Source: JABCYV01 sp963696025
Lineage (GTDB): Bacteria; Acidobacteriota; Terriglobia; Terriglobales; Acidobacteriaceae
Direction of reading: 5' to 3'
NCBI GenBank assembly: GCA_963696025.1
Contig: CAVOII010000014.1
Coordinates: 620,001 to 684,000 of the forward strand
Length of the DNA stretch: 64,000 bases
Numbering within the stretch: the stretch's first letter is position 1; each line of letters begins with the position of its first letter. Both the position numbers and the translations under genes were made by a program. Below the pieces are notes generated by a model. That model worked only from the letters and a program-made list of their open reading frames with translations. It was not told the DNA's origin and did not search any database. This document shows positions 33,506 to 42,512 of this stretch, piece by piece.

Positions 33506-34246
33506 ATGCCACACATTGCCAAGACGATTGTGCCAAGAATTAAAAAATCGCTTCGTAAGAAAGGAGTGCTCAGAACCGCTTGGGCCTGCTTACTGGGACC
33601 TTACTATCTGATCAGGAGTTATCGCGGTACTCGCAGAAATTATGCCGCGCCTGGAGTGCCGGATGAATTCGATCTGAAGTATGGTGTAGAAACCGGCACA
33701 AGAGTTCACTTGACCGATCTCAAGATCGAAAGTCCAAATTGGATCTATGCGGGCGGTTACTGGCCAACGCCGCCAGGAGTCATTCGGGACGCTCTATCCA
33801 ACCTGGGAATGAACTACGAGGACTTCACTTTCATCGATCTCGGATCCGGCAAAGGCAGAGTTCTCTTATTAGCATCCGACTATCCCTTTCGAGAAATTAT
33901 CGGAGTGGAATTTTCCTCCGAGCTGCACGCTATCGCGCAGGACAATATCCGTCGCTATCAGAGTTCGACACAAAAGTGCCGGCGGATCGTCTGCCAATGT
34001 ATGGATTTCACCCAGTTCCAATTCCCCAGGGTCCCTCTCTTTGTGTTCTTATATAACCCGTCGTCGGAAGAAATCACCAAGGCCTTGGCCGATAATCTCG
34101 CCCGGTCACTGAAAGAAAATCCCCGGCCGCTGTGGGTCTTATACGTCACTCCCACCTACGATGTGTTCGAGTCGGGCAAGCCTTTCAGCCTGCAAAAGAT
34201 TAAGTCTGCTGAACAATATGCGCTGTACAGCAATGGCTCGTCATGA
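33506..34246 (+). CDS. SAM-dependent methyltransferase
   Basis: A 246-residue class I methyltransferase. The SAM-binding motif is FIDLGSGKGRVLLLASD (about 112-128), with GVEFSSELHAIAQDN as motif II and FVFLYNPSSEE before the last strands. A basic N-terminal helix (IKKSLRKKGVLRTAW) and LGPYYLIRSY suggest membrane association. It resembles other small methyltransferases from polysaccharide loci; the acceptor could be a sugar hydroxyl or a phosphate. It ends the rightward series that begins with the deacetylase. Confidence 0.82.
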   Translation: MPHIAKTIVPRIKKSLRKKGVLRTAWACLLGPYYLIRSYRGTRRNYAAPGVPDEFDLKYGVETGTRVHLTDLKIESPNWIYAGGYWPTPPGVIRDALSNLGMNYEDFTFIDLGSGKGRVLLLASDYPFREIIGVEFSSELHAIAQDNIRRYQSSTQKCRRIVCQCMDFTQFQFPRVPLFVFLYNPSSEEITKALADNLARSLKENPRPLWVLYVTPTYDVFESGKPFSLQKIKSAEQYALYSNGSS

Positions 34247-34355
34247 AGCAAGATCGGGGAATTACTGCAAAACAGTACGCTGCATTCTTTTGCACAAAAG
34301 TGGATGATTCAATGGGCACACATGATGAATTGATTTCAGGAATTTGTAAAACTTC

Positions 34356-34384
34356 TTGACGCAGAAGGATTTAGGTAGCATCAT
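34356..34384 (+). promoter_or_regulatory. Possible sigma70-type promoter
   Basis: TTGACG (34356-34361) and CATCAT (34379-34384) are separated by 17 bases, with 5/6 and 4/6 matches. They lie 64 bases before the secreted propeller gene, whose ribosome site is AGGAGA. Weak evidence. Confidence 0.3.
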
Positions 34385-34448
34385 CTAATCTCGGTATTGA
34401 GACCCGGGAACCCCGCCCGGCGGCTGAACTCAGGAGAAAAATAGTCAA

Positions 34449-35315
34449 ATGAAGAAAATACCTCGGATAAGTGTGTGCACGACGATGATCTTGTGCTTTC
34501 TTATTGGTACCGCCTCGGCCCAGATGTTCTATGCCACCAGCGAATCTAAACAGCAGATGGACGCGGTCGACTTCACTACCGGGGTGGTAACTGATCTCTA
34601 CAATATGCCCAGCCGGCCGGACAGCCTCCTGATAAACTCTAAAGGACAAATCATATACACTGTTCCCCCCCTCGGACTTCTGGAACTGTTCGATCCCGCG
34701 ACCAGCACGAACACAACTCTGGCTAACCTTGGAGTTCCGAATCGCCCGCGCGACATGGTGTTTGATCCCGGTGGGACCAGCCTGCTGATCGCTCTTTATG
34801 GATCTGGTAAGCTCGCGCGTTACAATCTGACGTCCGGAACTGTAACGATTTTCCCTGCGAAAAAGCTCGGGAATGCGATAGACGGGCTGGCTTATGACCC
34901 TGCGGGCCATTTGTTCGCCGTGATTTCACATTACACCGTTTGCCAGCTTGATCCAAAAACTGGTGCCGTCCTGCAAACTCTTGTCCTCGAGCCTCAAAAC
35001 CGCACAAACGGCGGGGACGGAATGGTGTATGACCCCTACACAGGAAATCTCTGGGTGAGTCACGATGGTACGCTGGGCAATGGGCTGATTGAGATACCGC
35101 TTACCCAGACTACACCCCCGGTGCTCGGAAGTCCTATTCTTTTCCAAACTGGGAACATCAAGGTTCCTGATGGCGTTACTTCCGACGGCCAGGGTAATCT
35201 TTATATCGGAGCAGGTTTGCAATTTCTTGTTCAGTACAATATTCCAGGAAACAAAATCGAGAAGAAAGTGCCGGTGCCGGGCATCGACTCTGTCGTATTC
35301 GTTCCGCTTAACTAG
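34449..35315 (+). CDS. Secreted beta-propeller protein (SMP-30/NHL-like)
   Basis: A 288-residue exported protein. MKKIPRISVCTTMILCFLIGTASAQ is a Sec signal peptide. The rest has repeated propeller-like strands (MDAVDFTTGVVTDLYNMPSRPDSLLI, GIYTV-like LIYTVPPLGLLELF, RDMVFDPGGTSLLIALYGSGKLARYNL, DGLAYDPAGHLFAVI, DGVTSDGQGNLYIGA) close to SMP-30 or Vgb lyase folds. It could bind or cleave glycan or act as a scaffold outside the cell. It is the first of three exported propeller-like proteins in the locus and stands after the methyltransferase with a 200-base gap. Confidence 0.82.
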   Translation: MKKIPRISVCTTMILCFLIGTASAQMFYATSESKQQMDAVDFTTGVVTDLYNMPSRPDSLLINSKGQIIYTVPPLGLLELFDPATSTNTTLANLGVPNRPRDMVFDPGGTSLLIALYGSGKLARYNLTSGTVTIFPAKKLGNAIDGLAYDPAGHLFAVISHYTVCQLDPKTGAVLQTLVLEPQNRTNGGDGMVYDPYTGNLWVSHDGTLGNGLIEIPLTQTTPPVLGSPILFQTGNIKVPDGVTSDGQGNLYIGAGLQFLVQYNIPGNKIEKKVPVPGIDSVVFVPLN

Positions 35316-35363
35316 CCGCTACGCAGCGAATACTCCTGAGCGGGTTTCAGATTTTGGAAATGA

Positions 35364-35387
35364 ACAGTCCGCATGCGGTGGGACTGT
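35364..35387. terminator. Hairpin after the secreted propeller gene
   Basis: ACAGTCC and GGACTGT pair in a 7-bp stem with a ten-base loop about 50 bases past the stop at 35315. No T-run follows, so it may slow or protect transcript ends rather than terminate. Confidence 0.3.
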
Positions 35388-35587
35388 CATTGTCGAATCA
35401 AAGTAACTGTTACTAGCCCTCTCCTGCTGCATTCGCGGCACATCAACCATGTTCCTTCGTGCTCTCCGATAGGTCCTTCTGCGTAACTCGTTGGTCCAAG
35501 GCCTCCCGTTATCTCGGTTACTTCGAGAGCGTCAGCTACAGTGCCCGCAGGATCTGGTGATCCTCCAAATATTCGCCGGGGGTTCGT

Positions 35588-37135
35588 ATGGCACTCAGAC
35601 CAGGAGGCGACTTTCGGGCCTGTCCGCGGAAGTTCGTGGTGGTTTCGCTTTCATTCAAATCGGCATTCCTCGCCGCTGCCGTAGTCCTTTTTACGTTTGC
35701 CAATCTCGATGCACAGGAATCTAGCAAATCTTCCGGCGTTAACTGTGGCCCGCCACAGTATTCTTGTTCCCGTTCGGACACGGCGATGGTCGTCTCCGAA
35801 CATCCGCCGCAGTTAGGTAGTGATCCTCTCTACTACGGTGGTCACAGCGGAGCAGGCGCAATCGGAATCGATCCCGCTTATGGCAATCCGATTTTGCGCG
35901 TCACAGATGGGAATCTCAATAACGGAGAGAGCTTCAATCTCGGCGCCTCCGCGGAAAAGAATCCCTGGTCTTATGACGAAACGCTATTTTCTGTCCATGA
36001 TGAGGGCAACCAGCTCTGTCTTTTTCAGTTTGACGCGTCGGCTTTCCAAAGCTCGTTTCGTGGCTGTTATTGGAACATGGGGGCCGGCGGCGGCGCGGAC
36101 TTCGGATACACCTCGGCCGACAATCACGCGATTTTCAACTTCTACCTGCGAAAGCTGTACCGATTTGCCATTGATACCAACACTTGGAACATCTCCTCGC
36201 AGCTTCTCTTTGATCCCGACAGTCCCAATTGCTTGAACGGACAGATGGCTGCAAACCACTGGTACGTTCACGACCATGCCATGAGTTCCGACGACCAAAC
36301 CACGATCGCCTCAATCGGACCCAAACAGGACGCTGATCCATATGTGGTGGTTTGGAATGCCAGCAAGGGCTGCCAGTGGGTGAACGTGCAAACCTGGCAA
36401 GCCAGCGCGGGCTGGAACACCGGTTTGCAGAAGCCGGTAGCCGCCTCCTGGAAAGGTGGGGTAACTCCCAGTGCTCCTGGAGGAGTTCACAACGTTCAGG
36501 TCGATCGCGGCGGCTCTTTCGGCATATTGGCAATTCACAAGGACGGTTTGGAAAACAAGATCTTCTGGCAAATTGGTACCAACCTGCTGGACGGCACCTG
36601 TGACCACTGCACCTCACACTGGGCGTGCGACTACGGCGTCTGCTTCTGGAATATGGGGAAAGGTACCGGTTACAAGATGCATCATCAACCGATTGGCAGC
36701 TTGACGCCTGTCCCGGACATGGATAGCACTGCGGCCGAGGGCGAGTGGGGTGAAGATGAACACGCTTCCCATGCAAACGCAGAGCCTGGGGTAAAAAATA
36801 TCTACCTAGTCAGTTGGCAACCGGGCCCTATGCATTTAACCGAACCACAAGTGTGGAAGGACGAAATCATCGGCGTGAATTGGGATGGATCGGAACGCAC
36901 GATTCGTTTCAACAAGAACTGGAACAGCGGTTATGGCGGCTTCTGGGGCAGCGCCCGTTGTTCGATTTCACGCCACGGCAACTATGCTCTCTGCGGCTCC
37001 GATTACCAGATGTTTAACATCGACAAAGGCTTCGGCAGCGGCCTGAATCAAGACCAATGCGATCACACGCTGCAAGCAGGGAGACACGGCACAAACGGTT
37101 GCCGCACGGATGTTCTGCTGTTCCAGCTAAGATAA
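35588..37135 (+). CDS. Large secreted cysteine-containing propeller-like protein 1
   Basis: A 515-residue exported protein. The signal peptide is SLSFKSAFLAAAVVLFTFANLDAQ, preceded by about 18 basic residues if the ATG at 35588 is used; GTG codons at 35636 and 35639 would give a normal signal length. The mature protein begins CGPPQYSCSRSDTAM and includes RVTDGN, SAEKNPWSYDETLF, HDHAMSSDDQTTIAS and a C-terminal CRTDVLLFQLR. These landmarks recur in the same order in the protein at 41036-42421, so both belong to one family that I cannot name. The 3' end overlaps the opposite-strand deacetylase by nine bases. Confidence 0.8.
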   Translation: MALRPGGDFRACPRKFVVVSLSFKSAFLAAAVVLFTFANLDAQESSKSSGVNCGPPQYSCSRSDTAMVVSEHPPQLGSDPLYYGGHSGAGAIGIDPAYGNPILRVTDGNLNNGESFNLGASAEKNPWSYDETLFSVHDEGNQLCLFQFDASAFQSSFRGCYWNMGAGGGADFGYTSADNHAIFNFYLRKLYRFAIDTNTWNISSQLLFDPDSPNCLNGQMAANHWYVHDHAMSSDDQTTIASIGPKQDADPYVVVWNASKGCQWVNVQTWQASAGWNTGLQKPVAASWKGGVTPSAPGGVHNVQVDRGGSFGILAIHKDGLENKIFWQIGTNLLDGTCDHCTSHWACDYGVCFWNMGKGTGYKMHHQPIGSLTPVPDMDSTAAEGEWGEDEHASHANAEPGVKNIYLVSWQPGPMHLTEPQVWKDEIIGVNWDGSERTIRFNKNWNSGYGGFWGSARCSISRHGNYALCGSDYQMFNIDKGFGSGLNQDQCDHTLQAGRHGTNGCRTDVLLFQLR

Positions 37136-38167
37136 ATCGTCACTCGTTTGGGGCGTAACCGAATCACCGGGCCTACCGGCCATGCCCTTAACCAGGCGAT
37201 TCGGATGAATCACCTTTTCGAGCTGGTGCTGGTAGTACGCAACTCCATCGAGATATTTGGGAAAGTCTACGGCCACAGACTTTCGGGCGACCCCCATGCG
37301 GGGCAAACCGTAAGGGCTAGTTTGACCTCTCACTAAGCCAAAGTGCGCCATTACTCCGCATGTGTATCCTGCTTTCGCCAGCTGGCGGACTTGACTGGGC
37401 CGATAGTCACCCGGCATACCGTTTGGGAAGCAGAACGAACTAACTTCCCTTCCCACACCTTCCTTGATCTGACGGCGCGACGCAGTCAACTCGTACCAGC
37501 TTTCCTCATCCGTGATGCTGGAGAGGATGGGGTGAGTAACGGTATGCGATCCAATCTCAACTAAGCTGGAGTCGGCCATTTCGCGCAGCTCTGCCCAGGA
37601 GCACGGTGCATACTTTGCCGCGGGCAGCGCTGGGACAGACATCCCTGCGTTAGCGGCCATGGTTTCAATCTGCTGGTCGCGAAGCTCGGGCCTCATCTGG
37701 TTCAGTGCGCGAAACACAGAATCCAGCTTGCCCGGAGCAAGTTCCTCTGCTCTGTTCTGCTGTTCACTCAGCCAAAGCACCTTATCGGTCCATACCCAAG
37801 CCTGCCCGGATATGAACGAGCTGGCGACGAAGAAGGTTGCCGGAAACTCAAACTCCTTTAGAAGCGGAAATAGAAACTCATAGCAGTTGCGACGTCCATC
37901 ATCGATCGTGATAGCTACCATGTTGTCTTCGAAGCGCTGGCCGGAGTTCAATCGATCGACAATTTGAAGGAGCGGAACGACTCGAAAGTGTCGGCGCAGA
38001 TATTCAAACTGACGACGCGCGTCCACCATGTTAAGCGCGTTTTCATCCGTGGTGTCCGGGCCACAGAAATTGTGATACATCAGGATACGTGCCTGTTTGG
38101 CCGACAGGATACGGGCCAGAGAAAAAACGCCACAGGCCCGCATCGCACGCAGCGCCAGCCTCTTCAT
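37127..38167 (-). CDS. NodB-type polysaccharide deacetylase 2
   Basis: A 346-residue protein with a complete NodB domain: MYHNFCG near the start, AITIDDGRRNCYEFL (about 85-99, Ile in place of the usual Phe of TFDDG), ATFFVASSF, and HTVTHPIL with both metal-ligand histidines; FCFPNGMPGDY is motif 3. It should deacetylate an N-acetyl hexosamine or related substrate. The longer N- and C-terminal parts include a helical insertion (LDSVFRALNQMRPELRDQQIE). Its ATG overlaps the stop of the methyltransferase gene upstream by four bases, so the two are translationally coupled. Confidence 0.9.
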   Translation of the reverse strand: MKRLALRAMRACGVFSLARILSAKQARILMYHNFCGPDTTDENALNMVDARRQFEYLRRHFRVVPLLQIVDRLNSGQRFEDNMVAITIDDGRRNCYEFLFPLLKEFEFPATFFVASSFISGQAWVWTDKVLWLSEQQNRAEELAPGKLDSVFRALNQMRPELRDQQIETMAANAGMSVPALPAAKYAPCSWAELREMADSSLVEIGSHTVTHPILSSITDEESWYELTASRRQIKEGVGREVSSFCFPNGMPGDYRPSQVRQLAKAGYTCGVMAHFGLVRGQTSPYGLPRMGVARKSVAVDFPKYLDGVAYYQHQLEKVIHPNRLVKGMAGRPGDSVTPQTSDDLS

Positions 38168-38970
38168 GCTGGTTTCAGGGCCACCGTTCTGGTTTCTAGA
38201 GCTGCAATGGGAACGCGCGGATCTCGCCGGGAAAGTCTGCAGCGGACGATCGCAGTGAAGAACTCGCGCGTCATCCGATTATGAAACATGCGCGCAGCGC
38301 GAATGGGAACGGTTTCCAGGCGATCCAGGTGCAAAGGACTTTCCTCGACCAATCGTTCAAATCGGCGGATAGTCATCTGATTCAAACCACCCTCTACTTC
38401 GGAGAACTTCTGAGCGCCATCGCTTCTAATGTGCGAGCGCCATCGGCAAAGCGCTTTCTCGCTGAATATCAGGTGCGCCCACGGAAACACGGAAAACAGA
38501 TGTCCGCCAAGAGGGTGATACCAGGTGGGACCGAAGGAAGCGAGAACGTATCCGTTGGTTTTGAGCATTTCCGCCATAGTGTTGAGGATCGCGGCAGGAT
38601 CGGAAAAATGCTCGAAGGCATCAATTGAAATAATCACGTCGGCGGGTTCGGGCGGCGTCTTGCAAAAAGTCAGATTCTGGCAGCCTGATCGAGCGGCCTG
38701 CTCCCTCGCCACGGCCAGCCAGCGATCCAGTATGTCGACCCCATATACATGTCCGGCGCCACGTTGAGCCAGTTCGATCGCTTCAGCGCCAGGACCACAG
38801 CCGAAATCGATCACTGTTTTGCCCCGGATCTCAGCCCACACCTGCTTGCCCAGCAGGGTTTCGACCTTGCTGCGTTCGGCGTAAGACCCGCCACTCATGT
38901 TCGTCGGTTCGTTCGGCGAAATCGCTCGCAGGATGCGATAGCCCAAGGTCCCGCCAATGACTCCCATCAC
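38164..38970 (-). CDS. SAM-dependent methyltransferase (Ubi/COQ5-like)
   Basis: A 268-residue class I methyltransferase. The SAM loop is VIDFGCGPGAEAIELAQRG, followed by VYGVDILDRWLAVA and VIISIDAFEHFSDP, all standard motifs of Methyltransf_11/25. Likely acceptor is a sugar or a lipid carrier of the polysaccharide. The stop overlaps the deacetylase start by four bases, and a sulfotransferase gene precedes it on the same strand after 48 bases, giving a sulfotransferase - methyltransferase - deacetylase series. Confidence 0.87.
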   Translation of the reverse strand: MMGVIGGTLGYRILRAISPNEPTNMSGGSYAERSKVETLLGKQVWAEIRGKTVIDFGCGPGAEAIELAQRGAGHVYGVDILDRWLAVAREQAARSGCQNLTFCKTPPEPADVIISIDAFEHFSDPAAILNTMAEMLKTNGYVLASFGPTWYHPLGGHLFSVFPWAHLIFSEKALCRWRSHIRSDGAQKFSEVEGGLNQMTIRRFERLVEESPLHLDRLETVPIRAARMFHNRMTREFFTAIVRCRLSRRDPRVPIAALETRTVALKPA

Positions 38971-39018
38971 CCTCTCCCGTTTCGTGGAAATGCGCGTGAG
39001 CCGCTCGGAGCGCAGCAG

Positions 39019-40062
39019 TTACGGCACAGAGTCCGGTAGAGGCGCTGGATCCGCAAGTTCCAGGGGAGCGAGATTCGCCAGCCTTCCCACCGGAGTCTCA
39101 ACTTTCAGCCATAGCTTGGCGTTGAGGAAGCCAGGATAGGCCGCGCGAAGGCATCTCTCCTTCAGGCTTAGCTTTCGTTCTTCCTCGGGCACAGTCAAGC
39201 CATAACCCAGTTGCTCCAGGCAATTTCCCACGAGCGCTTCAATACCTGCTACCTCAGGACGTGACAACTTGTCCTTCCAGCGATTGATCGGCTTGTAGCG
39301 ATTCTGTTGCGATTCCTCCTTTTGAAACGACGAATTAGGCTCACGGACCCTGCCCAGACCGGCCCGCGAGATTCGTTCCGGGTCCAAATCGTGGTCCAAA
39401 AACTGTCCCAGTGTTGCCAGTGTTTCGGCAGGGGCGGAGACCAGGTCTTCGTAGTGCACCTCGATATAATCCTCAGGAATCTGCCGTCCATACTCCTGGC
39501 CTTTGCGCACCATCCATTGCCAATACAATGCCGTTTCCAACAGAGTTCCCGGACGCCGGTTCCAGGGAAGCGGCCGGAATTCTCCCATTTTTCTGAGCGA
39601 TAGCGCCACGTCTCTCCCGTCCCGAACGATATGGACGAAAAGCGCTTCGGGAATGTCAGCTTTAATTCTCGAAACGTAGAGCACGTTATCGGCGTCGTAA
39701 AGGGCCCAGCGTGCGGCATTTTGCTGGCGAGCGATTTCATCCATAACCGCACGTATAAAATCCCCCCCGGTTCGGCAATCGCGAAGCACCCTGGCCGTCA
39801 GTTGCTCGGAATCAAGCCCTGACTTACGGAAACCTTTGCTCCGCAGCCAAATCTCCATCAGCTTTTTTCGATTTTCAGGCTTGCTGAGGCTGCCACACCG
39901 AGGGATGAGCATCTTGTAGACCGGCAGGTATCCGCGATAAACCGCAAATCCGCCAGCCGACAACAAGGTGTCGTAAAGCAGGTTCGTCCCGGAGCGGTGG
40001 CAACCCATCACGAACACGGGACGCATTTTTCTCGGAATCGCTTGATTACGCGCCGCCGTCAT
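39019..40062 (-). CDS. PAPS-dependent sulfotransferase 2 (divergent family)
   Basis: A 347-residue sulfotransferase. VFVMGCHRSGTNLLYDTLL (about 16-34) is the 5'-phosphosulfate loop and FVHIVRDGRDVALSLRKMG the 3'-phosphate motif, as in sulfotransferase_3-type enzymes. It is not a close relative of the two other sulfotransferases in the window and probably uses another position or acceptor. A basic central stretch and YIEVHYEDLVSAPAETL match the usual PAPS-binding support region. It starts at ATG 40062 with AGGG immediately upstream (a second ATG at 40026 is possible) and diverges from the TylF-type gene to the right. Confidence 0.88.
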   Translation of the reverse strand: MTAARNQAIPRKMRPVFVMGCHRSGTNLLYDTLLSAGGFAVYRGYLPVYKMLIPRCGSLSKPENRKKLMEIWLRSKGFRKSGLDSEQLTARVLRDCRTGGDFIRAVMDEIARQQNAARWALYDADNVLYVSRIKADIPEALFVHIVRDGRDVALSLRKMGEFRPLPWNRRPGTLLETALYWQWMVRKGQEYGRQIPEDYIEVHYEDLVSAPAETLATLGQFLDHDLDPERISRAGLGRVREPNSSFQKEESQQNRYKPINRWKDKLSRPEVAGIEALVGNCLEQLGYGLTVPEEERKLSLKERCLRAAYPGFLNAKLWLKVETPVGRLANLAPLELADPAPLPDSVP

Positions 40063-40273
40063 CCCTGGTTGCCGCCCCTTAGGCTCGAAAAGCTGAGTAT
40101 ATCAGCACTTCGACAGGGTATTCCGCGCCGCCGGCGAACGGATGAGCCGGGGAATCTCGCCGAGTTCGGGACCATCGCCACACACGACTGGTCCGTCACC
40201 GGAAATTAATCCTCCCGCTGTCTTTCCTTAACAATTGCAGAGTAAGCATGTGACAACAAGGCGGTGTCCACAC

Positions 40274-41014
40274 ATGATGAAAGACACAGTCAAGACGATG
40301 GTGAGGGTTATCTCTCCACCGCTGATCCGCGATTTATCAATTGCGCAGTGGCCCGGCTGGCTGGGTCGAGTGCACGACATCAAGGTGCCGCATTCCTTGA
40401 TCCCCCAGAGACGGCCTGCACCCACCGGAACCGCCAACATTAACATCCTGGTCCGGATGATTGAGCGGACCAAAACCCTGTCTGGCGATATTGCCGATTG
40501 CGGGGTATTTCGTGGAGGAAGTACCGCGGGGATGGGGCTCTACCTTCGCCAACACAGGATTAAGAAGACGATCTATGGGTTCGATTCCTTTGAGGGTTTC
40601 GACCCTGAATCCGCGGCAGCCGACATGAAACTTGGCGGCGCTGAAAACGAAGATCGCCACGAACACGGCTTCAGTGCGACCTCTATGGGTGAAGTAATGC
40701 AGAAAGCACGCCGTTTCCATCTTAACGTGGTCTTGGTGCCTGGCTACTTCAGCCTGTCCTTGCCAACTCTTCCACAATCGATTCGATTCTGCTTCGCCCA
40801 CTTAGACGTGAACCTTTACGACTCCTACAAACAGTGTCTGGAATTCTTCTATCCACGAATGCTGGCGGGCGGAGTCATACTTCTGGATGAATACAACGAT
40901 CCCCCTTGGCCGGGATGCAATAAAGCAGTGGATGAGTTCCTGCACGACAAGCCGGAGCGGCTCCGCGTAGCGGAGAGCGATAACTACCAGAAGTGGTATT
41001 TTGCCAAGTTGTGA
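40274..41014 (+). CDS. TylF/macrocin-type O-methyltransferase 2
   Basis: A 246-residue member of the TylF family, paralogous to the gene at 25703. Diagnostic segments are GDIADCGVFRGGSTAGMGLYL (SAM loop), IYGFDSFEGFDPES, and FAHLDVNLYDSYKQCLEFFYPRM with the DxN metal site; VILLDEYNDPPWPGC supplies the late acidic residues. It should add a methyl group to a sugar hydroxyl. The start at ATG 40274 (MMKDTVKTM) is chosen because the frame upstream (from 40235) has no plausible ribosome site. It stands alone between two leftward genes, 22 bases from the stop of the propeller-like gene. Confidence 0.85.
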   Translation: MMKDTVKTMVRVISPPLIRDLSIAQWPGWLGRVHDIKVPHSLIPQRRPAPTGTANINILVRMIERTKTLSGDIADCGVFRGGSTAGMGLYLRQHRIKKTIYGFDSFEGFDPESAAADMKLGGAENEDRHEHGFSATSMGEVMQKARRFHLNVVLVPGYFSLSLPTLPQSIRFCFAHLDVNLYDSYKQCLEFFYPRMLAGGVILLDEYNDPPWPGCNKAVDEFLHDKPERLRVAESDNYQKWYFAKL

Positions 41015-41035
41015 GGCAGCAGCGTAACCGGACTA

Positions 41036-42421
41036 TTACTTCAATTCAACCACAAAGACGTCAGTTCTGTAGTTCTTGCCATTTGGGGCTTGTCCAAGTT
41101 GATCTTGCCAGTCAGACGTGAACATAAAAAAGCGTCCATCTGGCGAGACGTTCCCCCGGGGCGTTGACCAGAATCCATTCTTCGCCGTGCTGTAGGTGTG
41201 AGCGAACCGCCAGACCTTGGAATCCTTTCCGTCGACCTCCACGCAATCGATCTCATTCTCCCAGGGGCCGTCGACTTGCAGCGGTGTTCCCGGAGTGTCG
41301 GGATTGCTGGGGCGATAGGTGGAAAAGCACACCGGATTGGTATCGTTGGGATCAACATTGTTCCAGGAGAAATGCTGATCGTACCAATAGCCGCTGTGTT
41401 CCAGATCCTTGATCAGAGGTGTGGAGGTTTCCAAATGGTCCAACGGCCGCAGCCTCAAATCGAGAGGATGCACGCGGCCCGATGGGCTGACAATGTGAGA
41501 GTAACCCAAGACGCGATGACCGCTACACTCTTGGGTGCAAACGACTGCATTCGTGGTCTCCACGTCCCAGACCACCCATTGATGGCCGGGACTCGGCTTC
41601 GCCCGGGCAATGTAGATGTATTTCCCTGACTTCGACATGCGGGCGTTGTGGACGGTATAGCGATCGGGCGTAGACACAGTCCCCTTGGCTCCCCATTTGC
41701 CACCAATTTCGCCGGTCTCAGTGTTGTACCAGCGACACCCCTGTGAGCGGTCGTAGACGTAGATAACATAATTCGCATTTTGCTGAGGGCCGAAGCTGGT
41801 CATCATTCGATTGTCGTCGGCGCTGACGGTCATCGAGTGGCCGGTATCGGCAGAATTCAGTTTGACGCATTGGGACCCGTCATTGATCGACGTTACCTTA
41901 CCGGTGCCCATATCTAGCTGCTGGAGCACCGTACTTCGATTGGCCATACCGTAGAGAATATTGCTTCGGGCGTAACTAAATTGCGGTTCACCTCCCCAGG
42001 GAACATCGGAAACGCGACTGGGGCGGGCAGTCATGGTGGCGGGATCAAAATCGTAAAGCAGATATCCGCCGCCGCTGGTCATAACGTAGAACCCCGTGCC
42101 GGTTGCATTCCAGGGATTTTGCTCGGCGGAAGACGGGGTCATCAAAGGTCCACCAGGCCGTCTGGGGTCCGACCGATCATCGGTCACGCGGGCAATCCGC
42201 GAACCAAAATTCGGGTCGGTGACGCTCGAGTTTGCTTTCCCTATGGCCGGCGGAGTTTTAGCATAGGGCTCGACTCGCCGATCGGTGCGAGCGCAGTAGT
42301 TGCTGGGGGGACCGCAGCTCTTATCCTTGGAGCCTGCTGCGCCGGTGCCCTCAGCGAAAGCGATAGGCAGGCATATCCCCAATCCCGCCAAAATGACAAT
42401 GGAGTTTCCCACTCTTTTCAC
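41036..42421 (-). CDS. Large secreted cysteine-containing propeller-like protein 2
   Basis: A 461-residue exported protein, paralogue of the one at 35588-37135. Signal peptide: MKRVGNSIVILAGLGICLPIAFAEG. The mature part has CGPPSNYCARTDRRVE, RIARVTDD, SAEQNPWNATG, HNARMSKSGKYIYIAR, FWSTPRGNVSPDGRFFMFTSDW and the C-terminal YRTDVFVVELK. Blade-like repeats (strand, turn, DPxTxxVxx) suggest a propeller, and conserved N-terminal cysteines may form a disulfide. It is transcribed toward the methyltransferase gene. Export together with the polysaccharide points to a surface or periplasmic role such as binding or cleaving the glycan. Confidence 0.82.
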   Translation of the reverse strand: MKRVGNSIVILAGLGICLPIAFAEGTGAAGSKDKSCGPPSNYCARTDRRVEPYAKTPPAIGKANSSVTDPNFGSRIARVTDDRSDPRRPGGPLMTPSSAEQNPWNATGTGFYVMTSGGGYLLYDFDPATMTARPSRVSDVPWGGEPQFSYARSNILYGMANRSTVLQQLDMGTGKVTSINDGSQCVKLNSADTGHSMTVSADDNRMMTSFGPQQNANYVIYVYDRSQGCRWYNTETGEIGGKWGAKGTVSTPDRYTVHNARMSKSGKYIYIARAKPSPGHQWVVWDVETTNAVVCTQECSGHRVLGYSHIVSPSGRVHPLDLRLRPLDHLETSTPLIKDLEHSGYWYDQHFSWNNVDPNDTNPVCFSTYRPSNPDTPGTPLQVDGPWENEIDCVEVDGKDSKVWRFAHTYSTAKNGFWSTPRGNVSPDGRFFMFTSDWQDQLGQAPNGKNYRTDVFVVELK

Positions 42422-42512
42422 TCGAATATCTCCACGAGACAGCGATTAAATTTCAGTAAAGGTCACCTCCAATTGTATCGGACTACCTGAGCGTGATTTC
42501 TTACCATGAAAA

